The notes beneath the pieces are model-generated. The model saw only the letters and a list, made by a program, of their open reading frames with translations. It did no database searches and was not told the DNA's origin. Position numbers and translations under genes: made by a program. This document shows positions 15,643-24,211 of a stretch of 38,038 nucleotides of DNA, in pieces. This DNA is from a bacterium (GTDB lineage Bacteria; Bacteroidota; Ignavibacteria; Kapaibacteriales; UBA2268). The stretch lies in the NCBI GenBank assembly GCA_030431515.1, contig JAUIIX010000028.1, positions 1 through 38,038 of the forward strand. Reading direction: 5' to 3'. Every line of letters starts with the position of its first letter. Positions within the stretch are counted from its first letter, which is position 1.

Positions 15643-16473
15643 ATTTTTACCTTTTATTTAATTAATAATCATTAAGGCGTTTAATAAATTGTATTATTTT
15701 GTTTAATATTTTTTCAAAAATGCTTAGAGAAATAACTCTATTTAACTAAAAATTAGATAGTTAGTGAGAATCAAACTAAAAAGAGGTAAAAATAAATATT
15801 AAAAAGTTTATTATTTCTCTAAAAATAGTGTCAGAGTGTCAATTAATGTGTTTAAGTTAATACACAATTATTATATAAAAACTCAGGATTCTTATTTTTT
15901 TATCATTTTTACTATTACAAATTAATAAAAATACTTTTCAAAATAAATATAAAAAAAAAGGAGCCGAAGTACTTGCTTAGCTTTAAAGTTTAATCGAAAA
16001 AAAAAATTAAATTTTAATTTAGTTGAAAGCACCAGTTATTCAGAATGAAGCGTGGAATCTATTCCTCATAAAATCCATTGTATTGTAGGGAACGGTTTAA
16101 CCTTAAACTTATAACATACTGTATGTTATAATAATAATTAAATTGTAAAGTAGAAATAAAACTTAACAAAACCGTTCCTTCTTTCTCGTCATTCCATAAC
16201 ACTCGTTCATCATATAGAGCGAAGCGAAATATCCAGTTAAAAATATGCCTCTAATTGCTCCTTTAGGTGCGAAATATTAAAATTCATAACATTTTAAATC
16301 ATTATATTCAGAAAACATCATTACAAATGGAATTGTTTTTTTATAAGTTAATTTAGTTGCTTTAATAAACATAGTATCAGTAAGTTATATATTAACTTCA
16401 GAAGTATCAACAACAGTCCAATAATAAATTCTTCATTTTATTTCTCATTCAATTTGTGAAAAATTATTTATTT
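15643..16473. other. Long intergenic region with inverted repeats
   Basis: No supported gene in over 800 bases. Holds a degenerate copy of the terminator seen at 16474 (15951-15976), dispersed-repeat pieces (about 16040-16090 and 16180-16240, including GAGCGAAGCGAAATATC), and a nested inverted repeat at 16088-16178. The 16260-16440 part is plain AT-rich DNA. Confidence 0.6.
16088..16178. repeat. Nested inverted repeat
   Basis: Outer arms GGAACGGTTT (16089-16098) and AAACCGTTCC (16169-16178) enclose a perfect inner palindrome, TTATAACATAC-T-GTATGTTATAA (16109-16131). Could be an operator, a remnant mobile element or a structured RNA. Confidence 0.7.
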
Positions 16474-16495
16474 AAAAAAGGATCCGAAGCTCCTT
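16474..16495 (-). terminator. Terminator of the 715-residue T9SS gene
   Basis: On the minus strand AAGGAGC-TTCG-GATCCTT, a 7-bp stem with one mismatch and a stable UUCG loop, followed by TTTT. Starts a few bases after the stop codon at 16499. Confidence 0.7.
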
Positions 16496-16498
16496 GAT

Positions 16499-18646
16499 TT
16501 ATTTGTTTATCAATATTTTTTCAAATTTGATTTCGCTATTGCTCTCAATCTTTAATATATAAATACCTGCATGTAAATTGCTTGTATTTATAGTGCTATT
16601 ACCTTGTATTTCTGATTGAATTAACAACTGCCCTAAACTATTATATACCTCTACTTTACCGAAATCAATTCCTGATATTGTAACAGTTTCACTTGCAGGA
16701 TTAGGATAAATAAAAGGTGTATTATCCTTAGTTTCTACTGATGTTATTGGACTTAACTCGAAGTCAATGTTCACATATCCATCTGGGTAATCATCTCTAA
16801 ATAAATTATATGTTTCAGGAGTAGGTCTGTATTTTTCATAATCAAACTCTGATAGATTAACTTCTAATGGTCCATAACTCATAAAATTTGAAATATAATA
16901 GCCATTTTCATCAGTTACTGCTTCACTAAATTGAAAGTCCGTCATTACTAAAGATAAAACTTCAACATCTGGAACACCTTCACCTTCTAATGTTACTTTT
17001 CCGCTTACTCTTCTACAAGTTTCTTTATCTCTATCTACAATTTCAAAATCAATCCCTGTTGTATCACTTTTTAAATTAAATTCATGCATAAAGGGTTGAT
17101 AATACCAAAAATTACTATTTCCAGCCGAACCATTTATCATTCTTATTTCATCTGATGGCACATCTTCAAATCTAAAATTTCCAAAATCATCTGTTATACT
17201 TGATTTACCCCCATAACTCGATTGTAATTCTACAGGAACTCTCTTTACACCTTCCCCATCTTCAATTATTTTTCCAGAAACATCATAAAATTCTTCAGCA
17301 GTTGTTTGAACAAAATTTATAATAGTGTCTTTAGACAAAGGATAATAAACTGTTCTAGGACTGTATTTTTTGTCAAATAAAACAGGTTTCATTGTCAATT
17401 CTACGTTTGCATTAGTAGGCAAATTATCTATTTCATAATAGCCCTCGGTATTCGTTACAACCTTTAAATAAGTGGTACTTTTTTTATTATTTCTATATTC
17501 AACTTCAACACCTTCTACTGGTTCACCTTCTTCTGTTGTAACTTGCCCTGTAATTTTGTATTGCTCTTCTGAGTCAAATTTAAAGAAATCGCCTTCGTAA
17601 TAAAATAAACCTCCTTTATATGCTCCTATAATTGGAGTTCTTCCTGCCCATTCTATTTTCATTTTAGGACTATCTTCCATTGAAGCTGTGATGTCATTAT
17701 AAACCCAAGTTTCACCACCATCATTTGTAAGCAAAATTGAACCTCTAGCTCCTACAGCTATACCATTATTTTTATTATAAAATGATACTTTTTGTAAACC
17801 ACCTGCATATCCAATTGGTAAACCTTCTAATTGTTCATGTTTTTTAATCCATGATTTCCCATTATTTGTACTTTTATAAATTAAATTATATGAATTTTGA
17901 CCAAACGTTGATGATCTACTACCAACTGCAATTAAAGTATTTAAATCTATAAAACAAAAATCTTGAATATATGAAACCCTTTCATAATTGGTTGTATCAA
18001 TTATATGATGTGAACTTTCTTTGGTTTTCAATGAGTAAATACTAAAAATACTGGAACTTTTCCCTTGCGATGTAAGTATAAATAATGTATCTTCATTTTT
18101 TAGAAGTGGAGATCTTGCTTCAAATATCTTATTATTTTGATCTTCTATTTTAAACAAATCATCTCTTTTTTCCCAAGTTTCCCATCCATCATAAGTAATA
18201 TAATTATTAATAGGTGTAAAAGCCATACCTATTTTATCATCATACATATCCATCCATAATACTTCCCTTGGTGTTTCAAGGTCAACTATTCTAAATGTTT
18301 TTGCACTATCGTTGCTTACTTTTAATGTTCCTCTTTCAAAGTAAGAAATAAAATAATCATTTCCATTAGGTACAGATGCACACCAAGGTGAAAATAAAAA
18401 CTTTGGAATATCAACTAAAGGATTATATCTATATATTTCTTTCCAATCTCTACCTTGATTATACGATTTATATATTAGAGTTTCTTCATTATCTTTTGCA
18501 CTTATAGAATTTAATAAAGCATAACAATTATTTGAATCTACACAATCAATTGAAATTGGAACATAACTTTGTTTAAAAAAAGCTTCTTTCCATTCTGCTT
18601 GTAAATAAAGCGATAGAAGAGTAAATAATAGTATAATTTTTATCAT
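16499..18646 (-). CDS. T9SS-secreted protein: beta-propeller plus three carboxypeptidase-regulatory-like domains
   Basis: 715 residues. Signal peptide at about 1-17. Residues about 20-355 hold Ycf48/Asp-box-like motifs (DGWETWEK, NNGKSWIKK, NDGGETWVYND) of a beta-propeller. Three Ig-like CarboxypepD_reg-type domains follow, opening with ITGQVTTEEGEPV (about 365), VSGKIIEDGEGV (about 457) and VSGKVTLEGEGV (about 548), each with a G-x-Y/F strand (TEGYYEI, DFGNFRF, ENGYYIS). The last ~70 residues are a canonical T9SS type A domain: IYPNPASETVTISG, VEVYNSLGQ, IYILKIES, KILINK. The product is probably a surface or adhesive protein. Start supported by AGGTAAGAAT. It ends in its own terminator, so it is monocistronic. 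Confidence 0.88.
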   Translation of the reverse strand: MIKIILLFTLLSLYLQAEWKEAFFKQSYVPISIDCVDSNNCYALLNSISAKDNEETLIYKSYNQGRDWKEIYRYNPLVDIPKFLFSPWCASVPNGNDYFISYFERGTLKVSNDSAKTFRIVDLETPREVLWMDMYDDKIGMAFTPINNYITYDGWETWEKRDDLFKIEDQNNKIFEARSPLLKNEDTLFILTSQGKSSSIFSIYSLKTKESSHHIIDTTNYERVSYIQDFCFIDLNTLIAVGSRSSTFGQNSYNLIYKSTNNGKSWIKKHEQLEGLPIGYAGGLQKVSFYNKNNGIAVGARGSILLTNDGGETWVYNDITASMEDSPKMKIEWAGRTPIIGAYKGGLFYYEGDFFKFDSEEQYKITGQVTTEEGEPVEGVEVEYRNNKKSTTYLKVVTNTEGYYEIDNLPTNANVELTMKPVLFDKKYSPRTVYYPLSKDTIINFVQTTAEEFYDVSGKIIEDGEGVKRVPVELQSSYGGKSSITDDFGNFRFEDVPSDEIRMINGSAGNSNFWYYQPFMHEFNLKSDTTGIDFEIVDRDKETCRRVSGKVTLEGEGVPDVEVLSLVMTDFQFSEAVTDENGYYISNFMSYGPLEVNLSEFDYEKYRPTPETYNLFRDDYPDGYVNIDFELSPITSVETKDNTPFIYPNPASETVTISGIDFGKVEVYNSLGQLLIQSEIQGNSTINTSNLHAGIYILKIESNSEIKFEKILINK

Positions 18647-18759
18647 ATTCTTACCTAATGATTTTTGTTAAAAATTGATACATTTTATAATAATTAAATT
18701 TAATTTGAATTATCAATTCTGTAAATTAAAAAATATATAGAAATAATCAAAATAAATAA

Positions 18760-18802
18760 ATTTTGTTACATTTTGGGGTGGAATATTTTATGGATTCCAC
18801 CC
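18760..18802 (+). repeat. Palindromic repeat with the 30-base motif, copy 2
   Basis: 18760-18789 is the exact reverse complement of 409-438. It is part of a perfect 9-bp hairpin GGGTGGAAT (18776-18784) / ATTCCACCC (18794-18802). Lies in the divergent region upstream of miaB. Confidence 0.75.
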
Positions 18803-18852
18803 TTCGCTCTATTCCTTAATTCTACTATTTTTTATTTTAAAAAAATATTCCG

Positions 18853-18860
18853 TATTTTTG
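18853..18860 (+). promoter_or_regulatory. -7 element TATTTTTG for miaB
   Basis: Fits TAnnTTTG, 40 bases before the miaB ATG. The -33 position has TTTT rather than TTTG at N20. Confidence 0.5.
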
Positions 18861-18900
18861 TAGTTACTTAAAATCAAAAAATTGAAAAGAAAGGGCCTTT

Positions 18901-20274
18901 ATGTATATTGATTTAATTGCACCTAAGACAAGCAACACAAGTGTTCCAAAAAGCAAAGACGCTAAAGCCGTTTATATTGAAACTTATGGCTGCCAAATGA
19001 ACGTCGCAGATTCTGAAATTGTGGCTTCTATTATGTCGAGTGCTGGATTTTTTATGACAGAAAACATTGATGAATCTAATGTTATTTTGTTAAACACTTG
19101 CTCGGTTAGGGATAATGCAGAAAAGAAAATATTTAATCGATTAAAGCAATTACGTGGCTTAAAAAGAAGAAAAAATAAAAAGTTAGTGGTTGGTATTTTG
19201 GGCTGTATGGCTGAAAGACTAAAAGGTAACTTAATTGGCGAAAGAGATTTAGTTAGCATTGTAGTAGGTCCTGATGAATATAGAAATATTCCTGCTTTAG
19301 TTAACGAAGCATTTGCTGGCGAACAAGGTATCGCAGTTAAACTAAGTAAAGTAGAAACTTACGAAGATATAGTTCCACTTAGAACTCAAGGTATTTCTGC
19401 TTGGCTTTCTATTATGAGAGGATGCAATAATTTCTGTGCTTTCTGTGTAGTGCCTTATACTCGTGGTAGAGAAAGGTCAAGAACTCTTAATTCAGTTGTA
19501 GATGAAGTAAAACACTTATATGATAGTGGAATTAAAGAAGTAACACTTTTAGGACAAAATGTTAATTCCTACTTTGACAAAGAGTATAAGCATGATTTTC
19601 CTAAGTTACTTGCAGAATGTGCTAAAGCAGTTCCAAATATGAGAATTAGATATACAACTTCTCACCCTCACGATATGAGTGACGGGCTAATCGAAGCACA
19701 CGCTACTTATAAAAATATATGTGATTATATTCACTTACCAGTACAATCTGGTTCATCAGATGTATTGAAAAAAATGAGACGTGATTACGATAGAGAAAAA
19801 TATTTAAGAAGAATTGAAGCAATTAGAAAGCAAGTTCCTGATGTAGCATTATCGACTGATATTATTTCTGGTTTCTGCTACGAAACAGAGGAAGACCACA
19901 GAGAAACATTGTCTTTAATGGCAGAAGTTCGTTATGATGGTGCTTATATGTTTAAATATTCTGAAAGAGATAACACGCTTGCAGTTAAATACGAAGATAC
20001 TGTATCTGAAGAAGATAAAACTCGTAGATTACAAGAAATTATTGACCAACAACATAAAATTTCTGCTGAAATTAACTTTACAGAACACGGAAGAGTTCAC
20101 GAAGTTTTAGTTGAAGGTGTTAGCAAGAAAAATGAAAATGAGTGGCAAGGTAGAACTGACACTAACAAAGTAGCAATTTTTACACATACAGACGATATTA
20201 AAGTTGGTGATTTGATTAATGTAAAAGTTACAGGATCTACTTCAGCAACATTATTTACTGATGTAATTAGATAA
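18901..20274 (+). CDS. miaB: tRNA-2-methylthio-N6-dimethylallyladenosine synthase MiaB
   Basis: 457 residues. MiaB is a radical-SAM methylthiotransferase that adds the 2-methylthio group to i6A37 of tRNAs reading UNN codons. The N-terminal MTTase domain carries the auxiliary cluster cysteines C31 (YGCQMN), C67 (NTCSVRDNAEKK) and C102 (GCMAER). The radical-SAM motif RGCNNFCAFC gives C175, C179 and C182, followed by VVPYTRGRERSR, which is typical of MiaB rather than MtaB or RimO. A TRAM domain occupies about 395-457. It is followed after 16 bases by lysC, with no terminator between, so miaB probably leads the run. The leader has AAAGGG about 8 bases before the ATG. Confidence 0.95.
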   Translation: MYIDLIAPKTSNTSVPKSKDAKAVYIETYGCQMNVADSEIVASIMSSAGFFMTENIDESNVILLNTCSVRDNAEKKIFNRLKQLRGLKRRKNKKLVVGILGCMAERLKGNLIGERDLVSIVVGPDEYRNIPALVNEAFAGEQGIAVKLSKVETYEDIVPLRTQGISAWLSIMRGCNNFCAFCVVPYTRGRERSRTLNSVVDEVKHLYDSGIKEVTLLGQNVNSYFDKEYKHDFPKLLAECAKAVPNMRIRYTTSHPHDMSDGLIEAHATYKNICDYIHLPVQSGSSDVLKKMRRDYDREKYLRRIEAIRKQVPDVALSTDIISGFCYETEEDHRETLSLMAEVRYDGAYMFKYSERDNTLAVKYEDTVSEEDKTRRLQEIIDQQHKISAEINFTEHGRVHEVLVEGVSKKNENEWQGRTDTNKVAIFTHTDDIKVGDLINVKVTGSTSATLFTDVIR

Positions 20275-20290
20275 TTTAAAAATAAAAAAA

Positions 20291-21655
20291 ATGACAGTCA
20301 GAAAATTCGGTGGATCATCTGTTAATGGTTCAATTCAATTTAAATGTTTAGCTAAAATCATTGAATCATTTAAAGAAGATAAGTCAATTATTGTTGTTTC
20401 CGCAATGGGAAAAACAACAAATAAATTAGTATCTTTCAATGAAAATTTAAGTCACAATGATTTAATTTTTGCTGAACAAGATATTAAAGTGATAGAAGAG
20501 AATCACTTAAATTTAATAACAGAACTCGATTTAGGTAAAGAAGCAAAGTCAATATTATCAAAACATTTATCTTTATTAAGAACTATAAAAGATAGTGTTG
20601 CCATTAATTTAGATATAACTGAAAGCCAAAAAGATGCAGTATTAGCAGTTGGAGAGTTATTATCTTCTAACTTATTAGCACTTTATTTCCAAAAAATCGG
20701 ATATAAAGCAGTATTTTTAGATTCAAGGTATGTTGTAAAATCAAATTCAGACTTTTCTAATGCAGAAGTTGATTTACCAATTACATTTCATAATATTAAA
20801 GATTCAGTTCAAAAATTACATACTGATAATAATATAATTATTATGGGTGGTTTTATTGCTTCTGATTCTAAAAATAGAACAACAACAATCGGCAGAGGTG
20901 GCTCAGATTATACCGCTGCAATTGCTGCTAATGCAATTGATGCAAAACTACTCGAAATTTGGACAGATGTTGATGGAATAATGACCATTGACCCCAAATT
21001 CAGCTCTGATGCAAGAAGAATATTACACTTAAGTTATGATGAAGCTGCAGAACTTGCCTACTTCGGTGCTAAAGTATTACATCCTAAGACAATAGGGCCT
21101 GCAATTAAAAAGAATATCCCGATTTTAGTTAAAAATACATTTAAACCCGAAATTCAAGGAACTTTAATTGCTAATTCTGAAAATAATCCTAAGATGCTCA
21201 AAGCTTTGTCTTACTGGGATAATATTACAGTAATTAACGTTAAGTCTAACCGAATGTTAGGTGCTTATGGATTCTTGAGTAAAGTATTTGAAATATTTAA
21301 AAATTATCAAACATCTGTTGATTTGATTGCCACTTCTGAAGTTAGCATTTCATTAACAATTGATAACCCAAAGAATCTACCTCATTTATTAAATGAATTA
21401 CAAGAGTTCTCAAATGTAACTGTTACATCTAACCAAGCAATTATTTCTGCTATAGGTGATGGAGTAAAACAAACATCTGGCTTAGCATCTCGATATTTTG
21501 GAATATTAGACAAAATCAATATCCAAATGGTAAGTATTGGTGCATCAGAAGTAAATATATCTGTTGTAATAAATTCAGCCGATTTAGAAACATCTCTTAA
21601 ATTATTGCACAATGAATTTTTTAAAAATGTCAACGAACCTGACGTTTTCGAATAA
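20291..21655 (+). CDS. lysC: Aspartate kinase
   Basis: 454 residues, a monofunctional aspartokinase. It phosphorylates aspartate, the first step to lysine, threonine, methionine and diaminopimelate. KFGGSS (5-10) is the nucleotide-binding lysine loop, TTTIGRGGSDYTAA lies at about 200-213, and EIWTDVDGIMTIDP is the substrate-binding stretch, followed by AELAYFGAKVLHP. Two ACT domains occupy about 310-454 and probably mediate feedback inhibition by lysine or threonine. No homoserine dehydrogenase domain is fused. No clear Shine-Dalgarno is present. Its stop overlaps the Shine-Dalgarno region of lysA, 8 bases upstream of that start. Confidence 0.95.
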   Translation: MTVRKFGGSSVNGSIQFKCLAKIIESFKEDKSIIVVSAMGKTTNKLVSFNENLSHNDLIFAEQDIKVIEENHLNLITELDLGKEAKSILSKHLSLLRTIKDSVAINLDITESQKDAVLAVGELLSSNLLALYFQKIGYKAVFLDSRYVVKSNSDFSNAEVDLPITFHNIKDSVQKLHTDNNIIIMGGFIASDSKNRTTTIGRGGSDYTAAIAANAIDAKLLEIWTDVDGIMTIDPKFSSDARRILHLSYDEAAELAYFGAKVLHPKTIGPAIKKNIPILVKNTFKPEIQGTLIANSENNPKMLKALSYWDNITVINVKSNRMLGAYGFLSKVFEIFKNYQTSVDLIATSEVSISLTIDNPKNLPHLLNELQEFSNVTVTSNQAIISAIGDGVKQTSGLASRYFGILDKINIQMVSIGASEVNISVVINSADLETSLKLLHNEFFKNVNEPDVFE

Positions 21656-21663
21656 AGGATAAA

Positions 21664-22914
21664 ATGAATAAAATAGCAAATGTAGATATTAAAGAACTTG
21701 CAAATGAATTTGGTAGCCCAGTTTATGTTTATGATGCAGAGCAATTTAGAATTAATTATAATAAATTAAAAGGTGCTTTAGATAAATATTATCCCAAAAA
21801 CCATATTCATTTTTCGGTAAAAGCAAATTCTAATATTCAAATATTAAAATTATTTAAAGACTTAGGTGCAGGTGCAGATTGCTCTTCTCCCAATGAATTA
21901 AAATTAGCTCGTATAGTAGGATTTGATAAAAATGATACTTTATATACTGGCAATTACGAAAGTTACGAAGATTTGAATTATGTCGCAGAATATGATGTAA
22001 AATTAAATTTAGATGATTTAGATTCATTCAAGCGATTGATAAAAATCAAAGTTCCAGAAAGAATTTCATTTAGAATCAACCCAGGTATAGGTAAAGGTGG
22101 TTTTGAAGGAATTACCACAGCTGGTTCTGATGCAAAGTTTGGAATACCTTACGAAAAAGCAGCAGAAGCATATAAATTTGCTTTAGATGCAGGTGTAAAA
22201 AGATTTGGAATTCACATGATGACTGGTTCAAATAATCTTGAGCCATATTACTTTGCAGAAGTGGTTGATAAATTGATGAGTATAGCAGGACATATTTTTC
22301 CAGAATTAGGAATAATACCCGAATATTTTGATATTGGTGGTGGGCAAGGCGTACCCTACTATGATGATGAAAAAGAACTTAATGTTGATTTGATGGCAGA
22401 ATTAGTAGCAGAAGTATTCAAAGAAAAATGTGAAAAATTTGGTTTTGGTGAACCAGAATTAGTTTTAGAACCAGGTAGATATTTAGCTGCAAACGCTGGA
22501 TATTTAATCACAAAAGTAACAGGAATAAAAGAAGGTTATAAAAAATTCATTGGCTTAGATGCTGGAATGGGAACATTAGCAAGACCAAGTATGTATGGAG
22601 CATATCACCGCTCTTATGTTTATGGTAAAGAAGGTTTTGAAAAAGAGAAAGTAAACTTATGCGGTCAAATTTGTGAAAATTCAGACATCTTTGCAAAAAA
22701 CCAAATGCTACCAAAAATTGAAATCGACGACTTGTTAATTTTCAGAGAAGCAGGGGCTTACGGATACACAATGTCTTCAGTTTACAATAACAGAACAAGA
22801 CCACCAGAAGTCATAATTGATGCAGGCAAAACAAAACTAATTCGAAAGCGAGAAAAATTTGAAGATGTATTAGATTTATATCCCGACGAACTAAGAAAAG
22901 AATTTTCAATATAA
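21664..22914 (+). CDS. lysA: Diaminopimelate decarboxylase
   Basis: 416 residues. LysA decarboxylates meso-diaminopimelate to lysine using PLP. It is a fold-type III enzyme: the PLP lysine is K53 in HFSVKANSN, the glycine-rich phosphate loop is FDIGGGQGVP, the substrate-binding arginine lies in LEPGRYLAANAG, and CENSDIF provides the active-site cysteine from the partner subunit. HMMTGSN replaces the common HIGSQ, a variant known in some lineages. AAAGGATAAA is an excellent Shine-Dalgarno. Together with lysC it forms a lysine/cell-wall pair, and a strong terminator ends the run 12 bases later. Confidence 0.93.
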   Translation: MNKIANVDIKELANEFGSPVYVYDAEQFRINYNKLKGALDKYYPKNHIHFSVKANSNIQILKLFKDLGAGADCSSPNELKLARIVGFDKNDTLYTGNYESYEDLNYVAEYDVKLNLDDLDSFKRLIKIKVPERISFRINPGIGKGGFEGITTAGSDAKFGIPYEKAAEAYKFALDAGVKRFGIHMMTGSNNLEPYYFAEVVDKLMSIAGHIFPELGIIPEYFDIGGGQGVPYYDDEKELNVDLMAELVAEVFKEKCEKFGFGEPELVLEPGRYLAANAGYLITKVTGIKEGYKKFIGLDAGMGTLARPSMYGAYHRSYVYGKEGFEKEKVNLCGQICENSDIFAKNQMLPKIEIDDLLIFREAGAYGYTMSSVYNNRTRPPEVIIDAGKTKLIRKREKFEDVLDLYPDELRKEFSI

Positions 22915-22925
22915 AATATCAAAGC

Positions 22926-22953
22926 AAAGCCACTAAATCAGTGGCTTTTTTTT
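22926..22953 (+). terminator. Terminator of the miaB-lysC-lysA run
   Basis: AAAGCCACT (22926-22934) / AGTGGCTTT (22940-22948) with loop AAATC and a continuing T run. A classic intrinsic terminator. Confidence 0.9.
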
Positions 22954-23395
22954 ATTTGTCATTCTAAACTTGTTTCAGAATTAAAAATATATTCGTGAAC
23001 TTAATTTTGTGTTTTGTTAAAATTACTAATTTTTTTATTTTTTGGTTTTTGCACTTTTCTTGTAAATAGTTATTATAGCAATGTGTTACAAGGGAGAAAA
23101 AAATTGGGTCAAAAAAAATTAGTGATTTTTTGTTTGGTTTTCATAGTTGTGATTGTTTAGTTGCTGTTAGTTTGTGTCGTATATTTTATTATTTTGTTCT
23201 TCGTTTGTCTTTTTGGTTGTTTTTGTTGCTTTGATTTTGCATTTTTTGTATTGTTTTTTGTCTTTTTTTGTTTTGGGTTTATCCTGAGAAAGCCACGTTA
23301 TGTGGCTTGTATATTGATTATTACTCTATTTTTTTACATTTCGACTACGCTCAATGACCGAGGGAAATTTTGAGAGAATTGCACTCAATGAAATG
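22954..23395. other. Intergenic, strongly T/G-skewed region
   Basis: About 22990-23280 is dominated by T with G as the next base on the plus strand. It gives artificial Phe/Val/Cys/Leu-rich frames, none convincing. A hairpin AAGCCAC-GTTAT-GTGGCTT (23290-23308) shares its stem with the lysA terminator but has no T tail. A dispersed-repeat piece TTTCGACTACGCTCAATGA lies at about 23339-23357. A fragment of the TCATTCTnAACTTGTTTCAG repeat is at 22960-22980. Confidence 0.55.
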
Positions 23396-24067
23396 TTATT
23401 TTATTTCGATTTTGTCTATTTCTTTGATTTGGTCCTCGATGTCGAGTTGCTCGTTGGCGGCGAGCTGCCTTTCGAGTTCCTCTAATTGTGCCTTGTATTT
23501 ATCTGTGTTTAATAAGTTGAAATCGCTTTTATCTACTGCATTTGGTGCGTAGTTTTCGATGTTTTTAAATTGTTTATCTATGTTAGTTGTTAGCCGTACG
23601 TAACATTCAAAAAATCGCATTACCATGTACATTGTTTGGATTTCTTGTTTTTCGTGTTGTCTTTTGTTTTTTATTTTATCGTGGTCTATTGGATTGGTAT
23701 CCCATTTATATAATGTTCTGTGAACTTTATCGCTTGATAGGTTTGCTCTTTCTTGTATGGCTACGAATTGTTGCAATGCATCCATTTTTTCTTCTTGAAA
23801 TTGCATTAGTAATCTGCTTTTCATTGTTTCAAATTCATTTCTGTCATAATCTATTGATCTTTCTTGCCATCTGAATTTTTTTGCATAAGCATAGAGTGTG
23901 TATGGTTTGCATTTATATCTTGATGCTAAGTGGGATATTTTTCTTGACAAACCCATTTTTAGATAATCCAGAAGCATGTAATATTGTTCTGTTGTTTCGT
24001 TTTCTTGTTTTGGTGGGTGGTTTATTAATTTTTCTACTATGTGTCTATCGTCAAATCTTACGGACAT
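23396..24067 (-). CDS. Orphan HTH protein resembling phage terminase small subunits
   Basis: 223 residues. Residues about 36-75 (MGLSRKISHLASRYKCKPYTLYAYAKKFRWQER-x-DYD) follow the pattern of helix-turn-helix modules in phage terminase small subunits and related proteins, where a recognition helix is followed by W-x-x-R-x-x-x-Y-D. The rest is charged and helical, rich in Gln, Glu and Lys, and ends in a probable coiled coil (about 190-220). AAGGCG precedes the ATG. No other phage gene is nearby. Codons more often end in C than in neighbouring genes, and the stretch coding for the C-terminal ELERQLAANEQLDIED is about 60% GC, far above the surroundings. Transfer or a chimeric 3' end is possible. 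Function is unknown; DNA binding is inferred. Confidence 0.55.
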   Translation of the reverse strand: MSVRFDDRHIVEKLINHPPKQENETTEQYYMLLDYLKMGLSRKISHLASRYKCKPYTLYAYAKKFRWQERSIDYDRNEFETMKSRLLMQFQEEKMDALQQFVAIQERANLSSDKVHRTLYKWDTNPIDHDKIKNKRQHEKQEIQTMYMVMRFFECYVRLTTNIDKQFKNIENYAPNAVDKSDFNLLNTDKYKAQLEELERQLAANEQLDIEDQIKEIDKIEIK

Positions 24068-24211
24068 TTTAATCGCCTTATTGTTTTTTGAATTTTGGCG
24101 AATTTATGGTGTTTCTATTATTTATAAAGTTATATATTGTGAATATATTTTTGTTTTGTTTTTCTTTATTTTTAAAGATACGGGGTTTTTAATTGGTTAA
24201 TGGGTATTTTT

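Noticed and set aside
23290-23308. Terminator for the orphan HTH gene
   Set aside because: The 7-bp hairpin lies about 90 bases beyond the stop codon and has no T run on the minus strand.
23161-23373. Plus-strand frame of 70 codons rich in Phe, Val and Cys
   Set aside because: A product of the T/G-skewed tract; TTT, GTT and TGT codons arise by composition. It starts with TTG, lacks a ribosome site and ends in a dispersed repeat.
23396-24067. Prophage
   Set aside because: A single terminase-small-subunit-like HTH gene; no large terminase, capsid, integrase or attachment repeats.
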